From Glandiceps talaboti (Eukaryota > Hemichordata > Enteropneusta > Spengelidae), in contig NC_135558.1 of assembly GCF_964340395.1 (NCBI RefSeq), forward strand, positions 3,675,001-3,739,000: a stretch of DNA of 64,000 bases, given 5' to 3'. Below the pieces are notes generated by a model that was not told the origin of the DNA, did not search any database, and was given only the letters and a program-made list of their open reading frames with translations. How positions within the stretch are numbered: the stretch's first letter is position 1; each line of letters starts with the position of its first letter. This document shows, one piece after another, positions 24,435-46,893 of this stretch. Both the position numbers and the translations under genes were made by a program.

Positions 24435-24644
24435 TGGTTGTGTGATCAACGGTTTTTAACTCGGTCTGCAATAGTAATAACAATCATCCTGATGGCAATG
24501 TCACCAGGGACATCCAGATATTATATCGGGAATACTTGTTAATGGTTGTGTGATCAACGGCTTTTAACTCAGTCTTCAATAGTAATAACAATCATCCTGA
24601 TGGCAATGTTATCAGGAACATCCAGATATTATATCACAGGGAGC
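24429..24644. repeat. Tandem duplication of about 108 bp starting at the sulfotransferase stop codon
   Basis: The sequence from TGTTAATGGTTGTGTGATCA at 24429 is repeated from 24537 with a few differences. The first copy includes the last codon and the stop; the second lies in the 3' untranslated region. Confidence 0.88.
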
Positions 24645-24977
24645 TCAGGCTCAGTTAGTTTTATTTACAAATACAAAAAACAAAAAAAACCCAAGTAAAC
24701 ACAAACAAAAACAAGTTAACAAACAAACAAAATAAACTGACAAATGAGTAGATACATACATGAGTAAACGACAACAAACCAATGAACAAACAAACACTAC
24801 CCCCCCCCCCCCCCGCAATGGTCACATCTGGATATCAAGATAGCTTCAGATGACTCATTTGTCCGTTTATTTTGTTTGTTTGTTAACTTGTTTTTGTTTG
24901 CGTTTTTACTTGTTTATTTATTTGTTTGTTTATTTGTATTTGTAAATAAAACTAACTGAGCCTGAGCTCCCTGTGAT
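24633..24977. repeat. Inverted repeat, possible MITE, in the sulfotransferase 3' region
   Basis: Arms 24633-24750 and 24853-24977 are reverse complements starting CAGGGAGCTCAGGCTCAGTT, purine/AAAC-rich inside, and separated by about 100 bp holding a run of C. The stem is long enough to form a strong RNA hairpin if transcribed. Confidence 0.85.
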
Positions 24978-25173
24978 TATATCGGGAGTACTGAAATGAT
25001 TACTTATATGATAAATGGTCATATAGTGTATGTTTTAAGACAGCATATTAGTACATTGGTAAATTTGGAGGGCTGATGTAGTAATCTCATTTTGGACATG
25101 TATAGGATTGTTTTGAACACATTGCACATGTTGACTATAAAAGTATTATAAACCATATATTTTATTTGGTCTA

Positions 25174-25179
25174 AATAAA
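25174..25179 (+). terminator. Candidate poly(A) signal for the sulfotransferase-like gene
   Basis: AATAAA about 740 bp after the stop. It is one of several AATAAA-like strings in AT-rich DNA, so the assignment is tentative. Confidence 0.3.
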
Positions 25180-27005
25180 TACACTGTATTCAATACAAAA
25201 TCATGTTTTAGTGTATTTCATTCCAATTTAACCTATCTTGTTCTGTCATTTTCTAGCTTGATAGGTGACAGCCACTTTTCACTCTGAATAAACTTACTTT
25301 AACAGACCTGAACTCTTCCCATCATTCATACATTACGACTGCAATCATTCAATACGGTATACTGTGGAAAAGTTTACAACTCATACCCTCTTCTCTGGTT
25401 TTAATGAAAAAATCAAACAGTATGCTTGGTAATAGTTCATATGTTTGTTGGTTTGAATCTTCAACTAGTTTTGTACCTTGGCCGAGTTTTTAAAATTAAG
25501 TTTCATAACTCTTATATGATTGATGCTGAGTATTAAAGACTGTTACCAAATGGTGGGTCTGTGTTCAAAGCATAAACAATATTTGGTTGTTTGTGTAAAA
25601 TATATCTTTATTAGCCAAACTAGCTGTAATTACTGGAGACATAAGTATTCGTGGATCTAAGTCGCCTTCAGTAAATGGCAAAACACAATCTCCAGGTAAG
25701 TGGAAACATAAAATAATAATAAATTTTTAATAATAATAGTTTTATTTCGAGAGCAAGCTCATAAACAAAATAAATTGCACGAACAACATAAAAAACAGAC
25801 ACAAAAAGACTAATTTACAATACACATTTAAAAACATTCAATAAAGAATCTTCTCCAAAATTTACTATAAAAGATTGTATGGTTTGGCCTCCAGGGGGCA
25901 CTATTCAGAAGTAGATTTTTGACTGACAGCGAACATTGCACTACATTGATCCATTCCAAGTCAGTCATGAAAAGTTTTAATGGCACTCTTGGTAAGTTGA
26001 ACAAGTTGAACACTTTTTATTTTCAATGATGAAACATTTACAGTTTTTGGAAGATAATCCAGACATACTGCTTTTTGTGTTGCCATGCCATTGCCACCAT
26101 TGAGGCAAATTTCAATCCCAATTTCTCTTATCTGGGGCCCTTTGGATGACTATAAAAATATTGCAAAGTTGGTAACTGCAAAATGACGTATTGCATGTAG
26201 TGTTTGTGCTAAGGTTGGGGAACCTCAGTAACAGAAAAGGGGGAATATGGTAAAACAGGCATAGCTTCCAATACATTGTACGATAATTTTGATGGGGAAC
26301 ACTGGAAAAAGAACAGGGAAACTTGCGTAGATTTTACCTCCTTTCACTGTACATGTATTTGTAATGATAGTACCAAGTTTGCAGTTTCATTATCAACTGC
26401 CTTTGATATGTTTGTACTTGAACTGAGGTCATAGCTGTATGCTTTTTAAATAACACAATGATACAGAGTGTGTAAGGTATGCAGTGATGAACTGCACTCA
26501 CACATCAGTCAACCCCTCTCAAAGTCTATGATACAAAGGTACGCCATGACAGGCCACCCTCACACATTGGTCAAACTCTCTCAAAGTCTATACAAACTAC
26601 AACATCTTTTCATACATATCAGCAATACAAATCAAAAGACAACCTACCGGTAATCTGAGTTGTGCTTCTCTTCAGTAAGGATTTTATTACATCTTTCCTT
26701 GAATCATGTCATGATAAAAAATCCACAAATGTTTCATGACATGAAAAAATCAAAATTAAAATGTCAAGTTTGGTATATTAGAGTATAATAATATACATTT
26801 CCAATCTTGGGAGAACTTATCCAAGATTACTTTAATCAAAGTACAAATTCTGTTTTAGTTGACCAGTCAATCATACCTCTCTATCAAACTCACAGCTAAA
26901 AAGGCAACATAATAGTCCCTATAGTTACAACAACTCAAACCTCAAGGTTTACACTGTCAAAAAATCTAATTTTACTCTCAACGTAATTTGGCATAATTCA
27001 ATAGT
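25180..27005. other. Intergenic region between convergent GAL3ST-like gene and TMEM203
   Basis: No exon recognised. A repeat around 26465-26600 (ACGCCATGACAGGCCACCCT, then TCAAACTCTCTCAAAGTCTA) is internally duplicated and recurs in part at 29470-29510. Part of the 3' untranslated region of the minus-strand TMEM203 is likely at the right end. Confidence 0.4.
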
Positions 27006-27410
27006 TCAACCCACTTGACAAGCTCTGATCATGAGTACTTGAAGTAAAATGAAAATTGGTGACATAATGAGTGAATATGATAAATTGTTTTCTCCTGCCA
27101 GTCTTTGACACAACAAAAACTGAAAAATGAAGATTAACACCAGTACAAGTGTGCTCCAAATAGCTCGTAGTCCAGCTGTCCTCAATTCACGGTCGATCCA
27201 CAAACGAATAAATACAATTGCACAGAAGTAAGCGTTGAGTCCATCACATGTAAAAAGAGGAATGAATACGTCCCACCATGTGATACTCACCACCGATTCA
27301 ATCTTCAATGCCAGCATAACAGAGAAGACTAATAACGTGATCAAGTTTATCCAGATTTCAAAGGCTGTCATTCCAAGCCACTGAACCACTTCCTTTAATG
27401 TAAATATCAT
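27006..27410 (-). CDS. TMEM203: Transmembrane protein 203, ER membrane protein
   Basis: A single-exon ORF of 134 residues; the vertebrate protein has 136 and is also intronless. Family landmarks are visible throughout: VVQWLGMTAFEIW near the start, SITWWDVFIPLF, DGLNAYF, and the end SPIFILLQVLMIRACQVG. Four hydrophobic segments lie at about 15-36, 47-69, 82-100 and 112-130. TMEM203 is an endoplasmic-reticulum protein linked to calcium regulation; its biochemical activity is unsettled. It lies head to head with NDOR1 across 2.3 kb. As I recall the human 9q34.3 map, the two genes are also divergent there. The start is the ATG giving full-length alignment from MIFTLKE. Confidence 0.93.
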   Translation of the reverse strand: MIFTLKEVVQWLGMTAFEIWINLITLLVFSVMLALKIESVVSITWWDVFIPLFTCDGLNAYFCAIVFIRLWIDRELRTAGLRAIWSTLVLVLIFIFQFLLCQRLAGENNLSYSLIMSPIFILLQVLMIRACQVG

Positions 27411-27671
27411 CTTGCATGGAATTCACTGCACTTTCATTAATCCAACATCAAGGTTGTATTCCTGATATTCACCGTAACCATTTACTGGAGCACCACTACT
27501 AAACAACACACTGGTAATCACATCTTTGAAATAATGCTAAAAAAAAAGAGTTCGAAGACAATAATCATAGTGCTTATCAAATGTTATGTTTGATTGATTG
27601 ATTGATCGATTGACTGAAAAATAAAAAAATAAATATTGAAATCAAAATAACAAAATAGACAACTACCCATT

Positions 27672-27708
<37 letters not shown>
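27672..27708. repeat. (CA)n microsatellite
   Basis: About 37 bp of CA, lying in the TMEM203 upstream region. Confidence 0.9.
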
Positions 27709-27709
<1 letters not shown>

Positions 27710-28212
27710 TTAAAGGGAAATTGGGAAAGTGTGTGACATAGAGTAAGTAAACTAGTGATTTTTGGACATAAAATGATTCATGGGTTGTAGAAATCAACTA
27801 AAACATAGTCCTGTAGACGTGGTAAGTCTAGACTAGATTCTGACATTGTCCCTCTCCTTCGAGACATTGTCAGAGTCGAGTCCCATACACTGTCTGCAAG
27901 CAGGAATGAAAAACCAAAAGAATGCATTACCATCAATTCATTTGACATCAAATGACACCAGCTTTATAGCTATCAAATATACAACACTCTACAGATGGCA
28001 GATAAATGCTATCCTGATCGTCATACTTACACTCTCCGGTAAATATCAACAAACGCTAAAATGGATACAGCATAAGGAAAACTGACAGTAGTGGAGTACG
28101 TACGTCACAGATCAATCGACGTATATATTCTGACTCAAATACAAATGATATATGCTCTATCTGTTCTCTTATAAATCTAGTCAGATTAATACAAAGTTAT
28201 AACGAAATTTAC

Positions 28213-28456
28213 CTGAAATCAATGTAATATCTCCATTATTTTGATTTGCAAATCGGAGCTGGTGGACTGTGCAGTTTTCATCTCTGTTAACCCGGAAGTA
28301 GTACCTATCATAGGTGGCGCCCTCCAACTGAAATAGGTGAGTTGCAAAAGCGATGTTGACATCGATAAAACACATGGTGCCTGAGCTGAGGACACGGTCG
28401 CTAACATCTACGCTTGAGGTAAGGCCATATGTCTCGCACTTTTGTTGATTTATCAC
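28213..28456 (-). other. Possible upstream exon of TMEM203 (minus strand)
   Basis: On the minus strand, an open stretch with more CpG than its surroundings ends at a plausible donor, TTTCAG followed by GTAAAT, at 28213/28212. A 91-residue ORF covers it but matches nothing I know. It could be a 5' untranslated exon of TMEM203 or a chance ORF. No matching acceptor close to the TMEM203 ATG is compelling. Confidence 0.2.
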
Positions 28457-28591
28457 GTTTGTGCTTGTATGTAATTAAACAGTATATTGAACTTGTAGGG
28501 ACATCTGTTGTAACAGGGGCATAGCACCATTAAATAACGTGAGCTAATAAGTATTAAATATTGAATTCCAATTTTCAGGATGATCATACCA

Positions 28592-28870
28592 CAGGCATTT
28601 GTTTCTCGAGATATGTATCAGAATGTTTCTATCAGAATATGATAAAATGTCGATAATATCGATAATATAGACGCGTTTAGCCAACTATATATGAAAGGGT
28701 AAAATTACACTTGCTTCTGTGATCGCGCCACATGTCCACACAAACAAGTGTAATTTTACCCCTTTCATATATTATAGTTGGCAAAACACATCTATATTAT
28801 CGATATTATCGACATTTTATTGTATTCTGATAGAAACATTCTGATACATATCTTGGGAAACAAATGCCTG
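28592..28870. repeat. Foldback of about 279 bp between TMEM203 and NDOR1
   Basis: The arm 28592-28713 is a close reverse complement of 28745-28870. The outer bases are CAGGCATTTGTTTC and the inner bases read GGGTAAAATTACACTTG, with a 31-base loop. It contains ATATCGATAATAT-type palindromic parts and sits in the shared upstream region of the two divergent genes. Confidence 0.88.
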
Positions 28871-29039
28871 TGAATCAAAAATAATACAAAACCAGATTTA
28901 AACTGAATGCCTCCCGTAAGTGCAAAATCATATATTTTTGGGCCTACACACACTGTTGGAATACACAATTCTAAACAATAGCTATTGTACATGATGTACC
29001 ACTTAATTGGAAGATTAATTATATGAAACTAAAGGAAAT

Positions 29040-29400
29040 TTGAAGCTTGCACAGTTAACATATTGCCTAATTTAAAACATTGGTTATGCAAATTAACCAT
29101 ACAGATTATGTTACATCAAGGTTTAAATGACATATGCACTTCTTTACCATCGACCATTAATATACACGATATATATGCAAAATTATCTGAAATTTTAAGT
29201 TTGCATTCTTATGAAATAGCCTAACCGAAAACCGTTAATTATGCAAATTAGTTATACAATTAAAAACTATATCAACAGGCTTTAGAGGATGTGCACTTTG
29301 TCATGGTTGATGTATGTACCAAATTATATGAAATTAATAAGAATGTTATTTATATGTATTCACAAATATTCAAAAAATATACTGTCACCAGTGTTTGGCA
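29040..29400. repeat. Degenerate tandem repeat upstream of NDOR1
   Basis: Two diverged copies of a unit near 150 bp, each containing TATGCAAATTA then a TATGTTACATCAAG-like or ATATCAACAGGC-like stretch and TATGCACTT/TGTGCACTTT. The ATGCAAAT octamer-like string occurs in both, but I assign no regulatory role. Confidence 0.5.
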
Positions 29401-29463
29401 AATACTTTTTCTGATGCAATCACCAGTGACGGTGTAATTTTACATTATTGTACAGATTATTGT

Positions 29464-29546
29464 CTGTAAGGTACGCCATGACGGGGCGCCCTCACACATT
29501 GGAGACTGGTGAGGGTGAAACGTCACGACATACATGTATCTTACAG
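29464..29546. repeat. Imperfect stem-loop repeat just upstream of NDOR1
   Basis: CTGTAAGGTACGCCATGACG at 29464 is answered by CGTCACGACATACATGTATC then TTACAG at 29521-29546. A related sequence without the second arm lies near 26540. This is probably a small dispersed element. Confidence 0.6.
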
Positions 29547-29716
29547 TTTGTACAGATTAATGCAAAGAATAAAAATGATTTTTAAAATATATTTTAATCA
29601 GACTACAAATATGAGTTACTCATATATTTCTGTTTGTATTGAATTCTGACATAAAGTTGTTGCTTTTCCTTTCAGTTGAATTCATCTTAAGACAAGTAAA
29701 AGTGACATTTATAGAA

Positions 29717-39828
<10,112 letters not shown>

Positions 39829-41200
39829 AGAAACTATGGAACGTTCAATTCAAACTGAGCATGCTCAGATACAAAGGACTATGGGATTTATCTTTAGTAT
39901 CCCATAATACCTAATCTGGGGGTGATTAGAAGGAGATATACAACATTCATCATTCAACCATGAATATATTATATTTGCTGACTACCATGATTCTGTCGTC
40001 CAAAGGAAAGATACCCTATAAAACTTATAAACATAACATCAACTTGATGTTTTTTTTGAAATTGCGAGTAATTGTGGGTGATGTCAAATCATGAAATGAA
40101 TTTCCAGAAACCATACTTTATGAAAATGCCTTTATTTCTGGCATTCTCTTTTAAGAGGATGTGATTTCATCTATCACTTATGATTTGTCGTTGTGTGCAC
40201 CCCCCCCCCCCTGCACCTTCAGTCTCTCATTACATAATGGTTAATAGGGTTGCCAACAACAATGAATTCATTCAGTCTATCAAGATGTTGTATTAATATT
40301 GTATTACTCCTAAAAATACATGATTCACCTCATGCCTGTACTCCTAAAAATGCATTCACTTCATGCCTGTACTTCAGGACTTTATACTATTATTAGTTTC
40401 AACACCAACATGCCAAAGTCAGATAGGATAAATACATAAAATAACACCTATGTTTACAGTTTGATAAATCTGATGTTTTGTGACATTTTTGTTATGTATG
40501 GTGAGACCTCAGTCCATGTCCATTTTAGCCTGTCTATTTGTCCCTGGTGGGGAGGGGGGGGGGTTGTTTGGCTGTAACAGGTACAGGTGTACCCTGCCTG
40601 GTGGATTCAAATTACAAGCACAAATGCTACAAAGATTAAATATCTACAAATCAGCCAGAAATTTGGGGTCAAATGTCTACATTCAGCTAGAAAATAGAGA
40701 GTTAAAAGTCTCAGAAAAATGTGGAAGTGGCAACTTGAAAACTACATTGTCCAAAATATGGGGTCAATGGTCAAATGTGCATTCAAAGAGACGATCAAAC
40801 CAACTTGTACACAATGTTTGAAAAGTGAAGAGTCAAAAGTCTATATGAGTTGAAAAAGGGGGATCAAAACTGTGGTACATATGTACATTCCCTCACTATG
40901 TTAGTACATCCCCCCCTCCTTTACAGGATTTGTCCATATTGTAAATTACTGTACAGGGTGAGAGAGTCTGAATCAAAATGACTTAATTTCTTCACTGATG
41001 TCAAACTGATATTGCACATTCAAAGAAGGGCCTTCATAAATATGACCTCAGCTTTGCCATAGCATTTCCATTGATTCAAATTTTTAACATGTTTTGAACA
41101 CCTGCAAAGTATTCATTACATAGAATTCACTTTAATCAGTGTTGTTTACATTTTGAAATTGTAATAAAAAATTTACAATTCATAGTGTTGTTGTTGTTGT
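39829..41200 (+). other. Probable NDOR1 3' untranslated region and flank
   Basis: No further coding signal follows the NDOR1 stop. A segment near 40040-40100 (ATCAACTTGATGTTTTTTTT then GCGAGTAATTGTGGGTGATG) is related to the duplicated noncoding DNA at about 8470-8520 and 8880-8920, so it belongs to a dispersed family. AATAAA at 41163-41168 is a possible poly(A) signal. A 26-bp GTT run lies at 41187-41212. Confidence 0.35.
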
Positions 41201-41255
41201 TGTTGTTGTTGTTTGTGATGTTGTTTACAACCCAGTTTGTTTACAAATCACTCTG

Positions 41256-41312
41256 TATATACCATAGACCATCCACCTCCACCCTCCACTTGATGGAGGG
41301 TCTATGGTATAT
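41256..41312. repeat. Hairpin
   Basis: TATATACCATAGACC and its complement GGTCTATGGTATAT flank CCACCTCCACCCTCCACTTG; TCCACTTGATGGA adds an inner stem. Confidence 0.75.
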
Positions 41313-42900
41313 GCTATTACAAACTTTCACATTTATATTTATAGAGTTGTACAGTTATTGAGTTACAAACGTGAACTTGGTTTATGTTCTTTAACATTGT
41401 TTTTTTAAAGTAGATAAACAATGTAAAAGTTGTGTTATTAATTAAAAAATCTAAAATAAATACCTTTCTTATCCATTTTGCTACCTTAAAGTGGCACAAG
41501 CTGAGTTTTTAAGCTTCTTACTAAGTATGCATCCATAAACAGAATATTTTGAATACCTTATAAATGTACATCACAAATTGAATTTATACCCAAAAAATAG
41601 CCTTGGCTTGTTCTCCTTTGAATGACAGAAAAAGAGACAAATCTATTTAAATATGTCATGATTTTCAAATTGGAGAATGAACAAGCATCCCTAACTTACA
41701 AAAAACAAAACAAAAATAAACATAAAAACAACATTATCAAGTGATATCTGCCCATGCGTCACACATACACAGCCCATTGTGTGCACATAATGATGTAAGT
41801 CAGAGAAGCATCTATGAATTAGCTAGGAGTCTCAAGTAATTTTGATAACCAGTAAAACAAGCACTCTGAGGGCCATGGAGAATGTCATCTTTAATAATTC
41901 CTTTGTATGATGATTGAAACTCATTTATTTTCTGTCATCTGACTTTTTAGTAATACTAAATTCCTTTTACACAGGATCCGATCGTCTTTTACTGTTTATA
42001 TTACTTGTATCCACCTCAGATAACCAACACCGGTGGTCGTTCATTCAATTATTCACACGTCGATCCAGGGATATCTTGACGCCTACCTGCAGACAGTGTA
42101 TGCAGTCATACAAACAACGTTTACACAGAAGAAGCCCTGACTCGACCACACTCACAATGAAATTTCACCAGCACTTCGGTGCCCATAATTCCCTGAAAAT
42201 ATATTAGAATTCTCCAAGAGCATTTACCAAATAAATTTTGATAAATTTCTATTATTCTATTATTATTATTATTATTATTATTATTTTGTTGCTTGTCAGC
42301 GTTTTCAACTTCGAAAGATAAAGTTTAGGAATTGATCAAAGTGCATCTATTGAATATTCATGTCATAAAAAAGACTTTGTATATTTTTTAAACTTTAATT
42401 CCTTACTTTTGTGCTCACCTCTCATCCTGAGGCAAATATATTCGCGTCCAACACGAGGCTAGCAGTAACCATGGAATTTTAATTAATACTAAGAATACAT
42501 CACCTTACTGTAATTATCCTGGCTGTCATGGCAACCACCTGTATCTGCGGAAGTTACACATTTTTTATCCGTTCTGCTTTGACACAATGACGCAAGGAGT
42601 ACTTTCATTTCTTAGCACAACGGAAAAATATAATCTCCAATCAAACTATTAAACATACGGGAGAAATCCCTAGTTGAAGACCCATTACTTTGTTGTTGTC
42701 ATATTTGTAATCCGTGCATACGAAAGAGATGTAACGTTAACACCATATCTTTCATGTTTCACTATCCTTCACAAGTTCGGAAATCAAAGAATTTAAGAAT
42801 TATTTTAAGTCGATTTCGCAGAATTCAGACCGTGATTTGACAAGCGCTTTGAAGTTCGGTGTATATGAATGTGTACTCTTAATGAACCGTGACGGTCGGA
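41313..42900. other. Intergenic, no gene recognised
   Basis: An ORF at 41914-42207 lies after a reasonable acceptor (TTTTACACAG at about 41966-41975). Two overlapping frames are open for a while, but none matches a known family. An ATT/TTA microsatellite lies near 42250-42285. The right-hand part gains CpG content. Confidence 0.3.
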
Positions 42901-42904
42901 ATGA

Positions 42905-42978
42905 GCGGAGGGGTGTGACGTGGGAAAGGGTGCAGGGTGTGACGTGGGGACGGGTGCAGGGTGTGACGTGGGGGGGGG
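42905..42978. repeat. 27-bp tandem repeat, three copies
   Basis: GGTGTGACGTGGG followed by variants of GGTGCAGG, ending in a G run. It lies in a CpG-richer area. Confidence 0.8.
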
Positions 42979-43973
42979 AAATAAAGAATTTAATAACACA
43001 AAAACAATACCAATCATAAACAATAAAAATGCTACATTACCCTTTCTTGTACATTTCTGCAATAAACAATACAAACCATCAACCTGATTGGCCGCCTCTG
43101 CATGTACTAGATATCTTTAGAGGAGGGTTGTATGACATTATCCCCCCTCACCCATGGAAGGGGCGTATGTTTGGTTGTGTACGTGATGTTGTAGTGTCAT
43201 ATTAGTATTATTACGATCGTTTTCTTTTTACTTTCAAAAATGAACTTTACTATTATTTACTTATCATTAACCAGGAAATGTGTGCATTTTTGCATCGAAT
43301 AACCATGAAGGTATAACTTATACCCCCATGGCATAACTATATCATGTACTATAAATCCGGGGTATAAAATAAACCAGCGTATAAATATAACTGAGTCCAG
43401 ATTGCAATAATGAAGTTACCAGACTCAGTTTCGATTTCAGTGAGTATCATTACAATATTACAAAAGTACATTTTTTCTTTCTTTCGAACGGTGTTGGGTA
43501 CATTATTTCGCTACAACTTTCGCCTTATTAGTAGCATACATTGTCAAATGGAGTCTGTCTGTATTTCAACAAATATAACAATTGAATATAACAATGGAAA
43601 CCTTTGTCACCAGGTATGCGTTTTTAATAGTTGTCATAGCATATTCAATATTGGTTAAGTCATCCGGAACTTACAGAAGGGCGGGAAGCCATCTTTCCCT
43701 TTGTGAGAAAGAGGTAAAAAAAAGTCTCTTTATGGGCTAGAATGTGTATATGGTCACTATGTTTCTTTGAGAGCGGCATAAGTTGTATCTTCCTTTGCGT
43801 ACATCTGTATTGGTCGTGACCACTAAAGAAGTTGAACTTTGGTGTGCTGAGTTCCGTTTCTATACGTCATTGTATATCTAGCTCGTGATTGGTGAATTAA
43901 GACTGACGTCACCTTACGTTTGCGCGCCGCTTCAGCACATTGATCCCTTACTCTGGAAACACTGCAAGCAACT

Positions 43974-46893
43974 ATGTGTATACTAATTTCGTTTTTAATG
44001 GAAAATCAGGTGAGTTTTTGCTCCAAAATTATAAATAGTGTGTGTAATCATGTTTGTAATGAGGATACAAAGTTTCATGTCATTCAGATGAGGGAAACGC
44101 AATATTTCGCACAGAGAAATGAGTGGTATACGACCGAGAGCCATGTCTGTTTCCGAACACATGTTATACTGTGGACCTTGCTTCTAGATCTAGAGTCACG
44201 CATGTTTCGTCAAATGGAAAATTTGAGCACGGGTACTAGACGTATTCGGAACGATTTGTATAACTACAGTAATTTGTGTAGAGTTTATCACATTGTAGAT
44301 TGGTTCTCTTTTGGGGGCTACTCATCTCGAAGGGCTTTGATACATTGGCGCAAAAAAAATGCGAGATTGAACAAGACTAATGGTTTCTGCGCGGGAAAGC
44401 GTGCTTAGTGATGTGTCATCATTTCCGTATTTGCATAACAATATGCGTCGGGGAAAAAATAAACAAATTTGTTTGTAGTCGCACTGGTATTGAAAGTTTA
44501 GAGATGAGTTACATCGCAGTCGTCAAATACATGATGTTAGCTGAGAAGAACAGACGTCGCTTTTGGGCACTATGCTCATTTATGTATGAAAAAAACACCA
44601 AGCAGAGCGGGGAACTCGCGGAAAGATCACATACGTTACCTTTCCCGACGTTGTTAAGAAATCAATACATCTTTAGTTACAGCGGACATTGTACTATGGT
44701 TCTCAAAGAAACGTATCAGCGTCACTAGCCATGTTTTGTTGTTGTGGAATCAAGACGTCTTACAACAATTGTAATGCAAAATCTTGCTTCGTACATGCAC
44801 TGGTATTACCTCTGGCTCTGCAACAAACCATGTAAATTATGTCCGCCTAGGGGGTTGTGTATCATGTGTTCATTAATTACCAACGATAAACAACACTTCT
44901 ATTATTTATTTCAAAACATTTGAGTTCACGAATGAAAGATTTAGTGACAGACTCGAAGTCATTCATCTTTGTGGCAAACTTTGACAATTAAAAAATAAAA
45001 ATAATGAAAATCATTTCTGCAAAAAAAAAATCAGCTAGCTAACTGCAGCTATTTTGAGTTTATGTTGATGTATGCAGCTTTCTGCTTTTACTCCATTTTT
45101 CAAACTATGATAGAATGTAAATCCATTCATTGATTGGTTGGTTGGATGTAAAGGCCAATGTTTCAATCCCACGTTCTCACATTAGTGTTATCTTATCAGT
45201 GGGGCCATGGGGGTTACATATGATCATTCTTTTGTTCTGGGCCAACTTTGTCAGACAACTGTTTTTCACACCTAAATTTTAAACCATTTTCAAAGTGGAC
45301 CTTTAAAGGACAGACTTGACAATGACACCTTCATGCACTAATCATTTTGCCATGGTTACCAAAAACGTCAGACATATTAAGTGGCCTGAGCATTTCAAAA
45401 ACTCATTATGGAAACAGTGTTAATGCATCTATTGTTCTATGTAATTTAGTTTATTGAATTTGATTGAACCTTGATTGGATGCAGTATACATAATTAGCAT
45501 ACAATGATGTACAGACTGTGATGATATCAATTTTACTAGTACTAGTATGAGTAAACAATCCTTTGGCCTATCTCTAGGTGAATCTCATTTTGTAGATCTA
45601 AAGTCTTCTTTGAACTTTCATCACCAATGTCTGGTTCATAGTACAAAAATAAATCTGTCGCGATAGTCATCTTTTTTGTTAACTTCTGTTAAAAAACCTT
45701 AGACACAAATAAGAGATGTGAAAAAAATGCATGAACAGTCTTGTTTTTTGGTGAGGAGCTTTGCACAATAAAATATGTAAGGAATACCAGCAGGTTGTAT
45801 CTACTCGCTGATTCTTTTCGTAATCATCCCTGTCATGATGCCAAGGTTTTTTTTCTTTGAGTAACTTGTTTAAAAATCTGTGGAAGGGAGGAAATTCCCC
45901 CCCCCCCCCCCCCCCTTGCATCTTCCAAAGGTCATTGACATTTTGCCAACAAACAGGCTCATAGTACCAGGATCATTCAGAATAGAGTAGTTACCATATT
46001 TGCTCAACAGTGATGTAGCCGTAACTTGTAGAATATATGCAAGGTTCCTAGAAAGTAAGTAGAGAGTTAAACATGATAACATTGCCTAAAGTAGTCTGTT
46101 GGAAGTTCTATGATAGACAACCCTTTTAGTTGTCAACCACTTGGCACAAAACATCATGTCTTGCAGAGTAGGACTCTAGGAGGGAGTTATACAACAAACC
46201 GCATGAAAGTAGTCTGTCACTGGCTCCATTAGACTAAGAGAGAGTGAGATATGATATTAAACACAGCAGTGTTGGATGTAGTTAGTAGCAGATTCCACAA
46301 GATACATGACGAAACAGTGCTGGGTGTAGTTAGTAGCAAAAAATGCTGACTGAGGAGAACTTTAGCCAAAGTATAGAATTACTAAAAGTATGAGATATTG
46401 TGTTGAAGACAATGAGAAACCACACTGGTCAGATCTATTTACTCCAAGCCCAATATTTGTTGTGCCCTGTGTATTGTATTCAGAAAGTAATCCTGACTTC
46501 AACATTTGACCCATTCTGTTGGACTTGAGTGAATAAATTTCCAGAGGGAAAAATGTAGAGATTTTTGTAAATGTTCATGTATAAACCACAGTTCTTGACT
46601 TTGGTCAAATGTTATTTCTGCAAGTAATTTAAACACACATTTTTGGAGCTATGTCTTGTTTTATTTTAACAATATTCTTGTTTTTTTTTCTTTCTTTGAC
46701 AGACTTCTGGTCGCCATAAACCAAGTCGCTTAAAACAGCAGCATTCCCTTTAGTACCTGTTTGGCTTTCTCTCATTCTCTCTCTCTTTCTCCATCACCCT
46801 CAAGACAAGGCTTTCCAAAGCAGGAAGGAGGTGGTCATTTGAATTCAGCAGACATCCTTTACATCTGTGTTAGTCTGTCTATATTTATTCACG
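43974..46893 (+). other. Possible two-exon transcript with a 28-residue ORF
   Basis: A CpG-rich area with GCGCGCCGC at about 43921-43930 precedes an ATG at 43974. Twelve codons (MCILISFLMENQ) lead to a strong donor, CAG then GTGAGT, at 44009/44010. The next strong acceptor, a long T/C run ending TTTGACAG at 46702, opens an exon that continues in frame as TSGRHKPSRLKQQHSL and stops at 46753. That exon ends at a GTAAGT donor at 46893, so any transcript continues. The junction is phase-compatible, but I recognise no family. It could equally be the 5' part of a noncoding RNA or belong to a gene whose other exons I missed. The unspliced ORFs at 43974-44408 and 44408-44728 show no recognisable domain. 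Confidence 0.22.
44010..46702. other. Intergenic or intronic, no repeat family recognised
   Basis: Ordinary sequence apart from homopolymer tracts: poly-A near 45020 and a run of about 18 C at 45899-45916. Nothing protein-like is recognisable. Confidence 0.3.

Noticed and set aside
28181-28456. 91-residue minus-strand ORF as a protein gene between TMEM203 and NDOR1
   Set aside because: No recognisable family and a donor-like site at its end. It is kept only as a weak candidate for an untranslated exon.
29639-29716. ATG at 29639 as the start of NDOR1
   Set aside because: Homology begins at MADDRK (29717), and the intervening stretch contains a probable splice acceptor near 29673.
41914-42207. 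97-residue ORF after a plausible acceptor
   Set aside because: Two frames are open over the same bases, neither resembles a known protein, and no downstream or upstream partner exon was found.
43974-44408. 144-residue unspliced ORF in the CpG-rich patch
   Set aside because: No recognisable domain, a strong donor inside it at 44010, and composition like its surroundings.
45679-46082. Minus-strand ORFs containing runs of glycine
   Set aside because: The glycines are translated from a run of about 18 C at 45899-45916; the rest is featureless.
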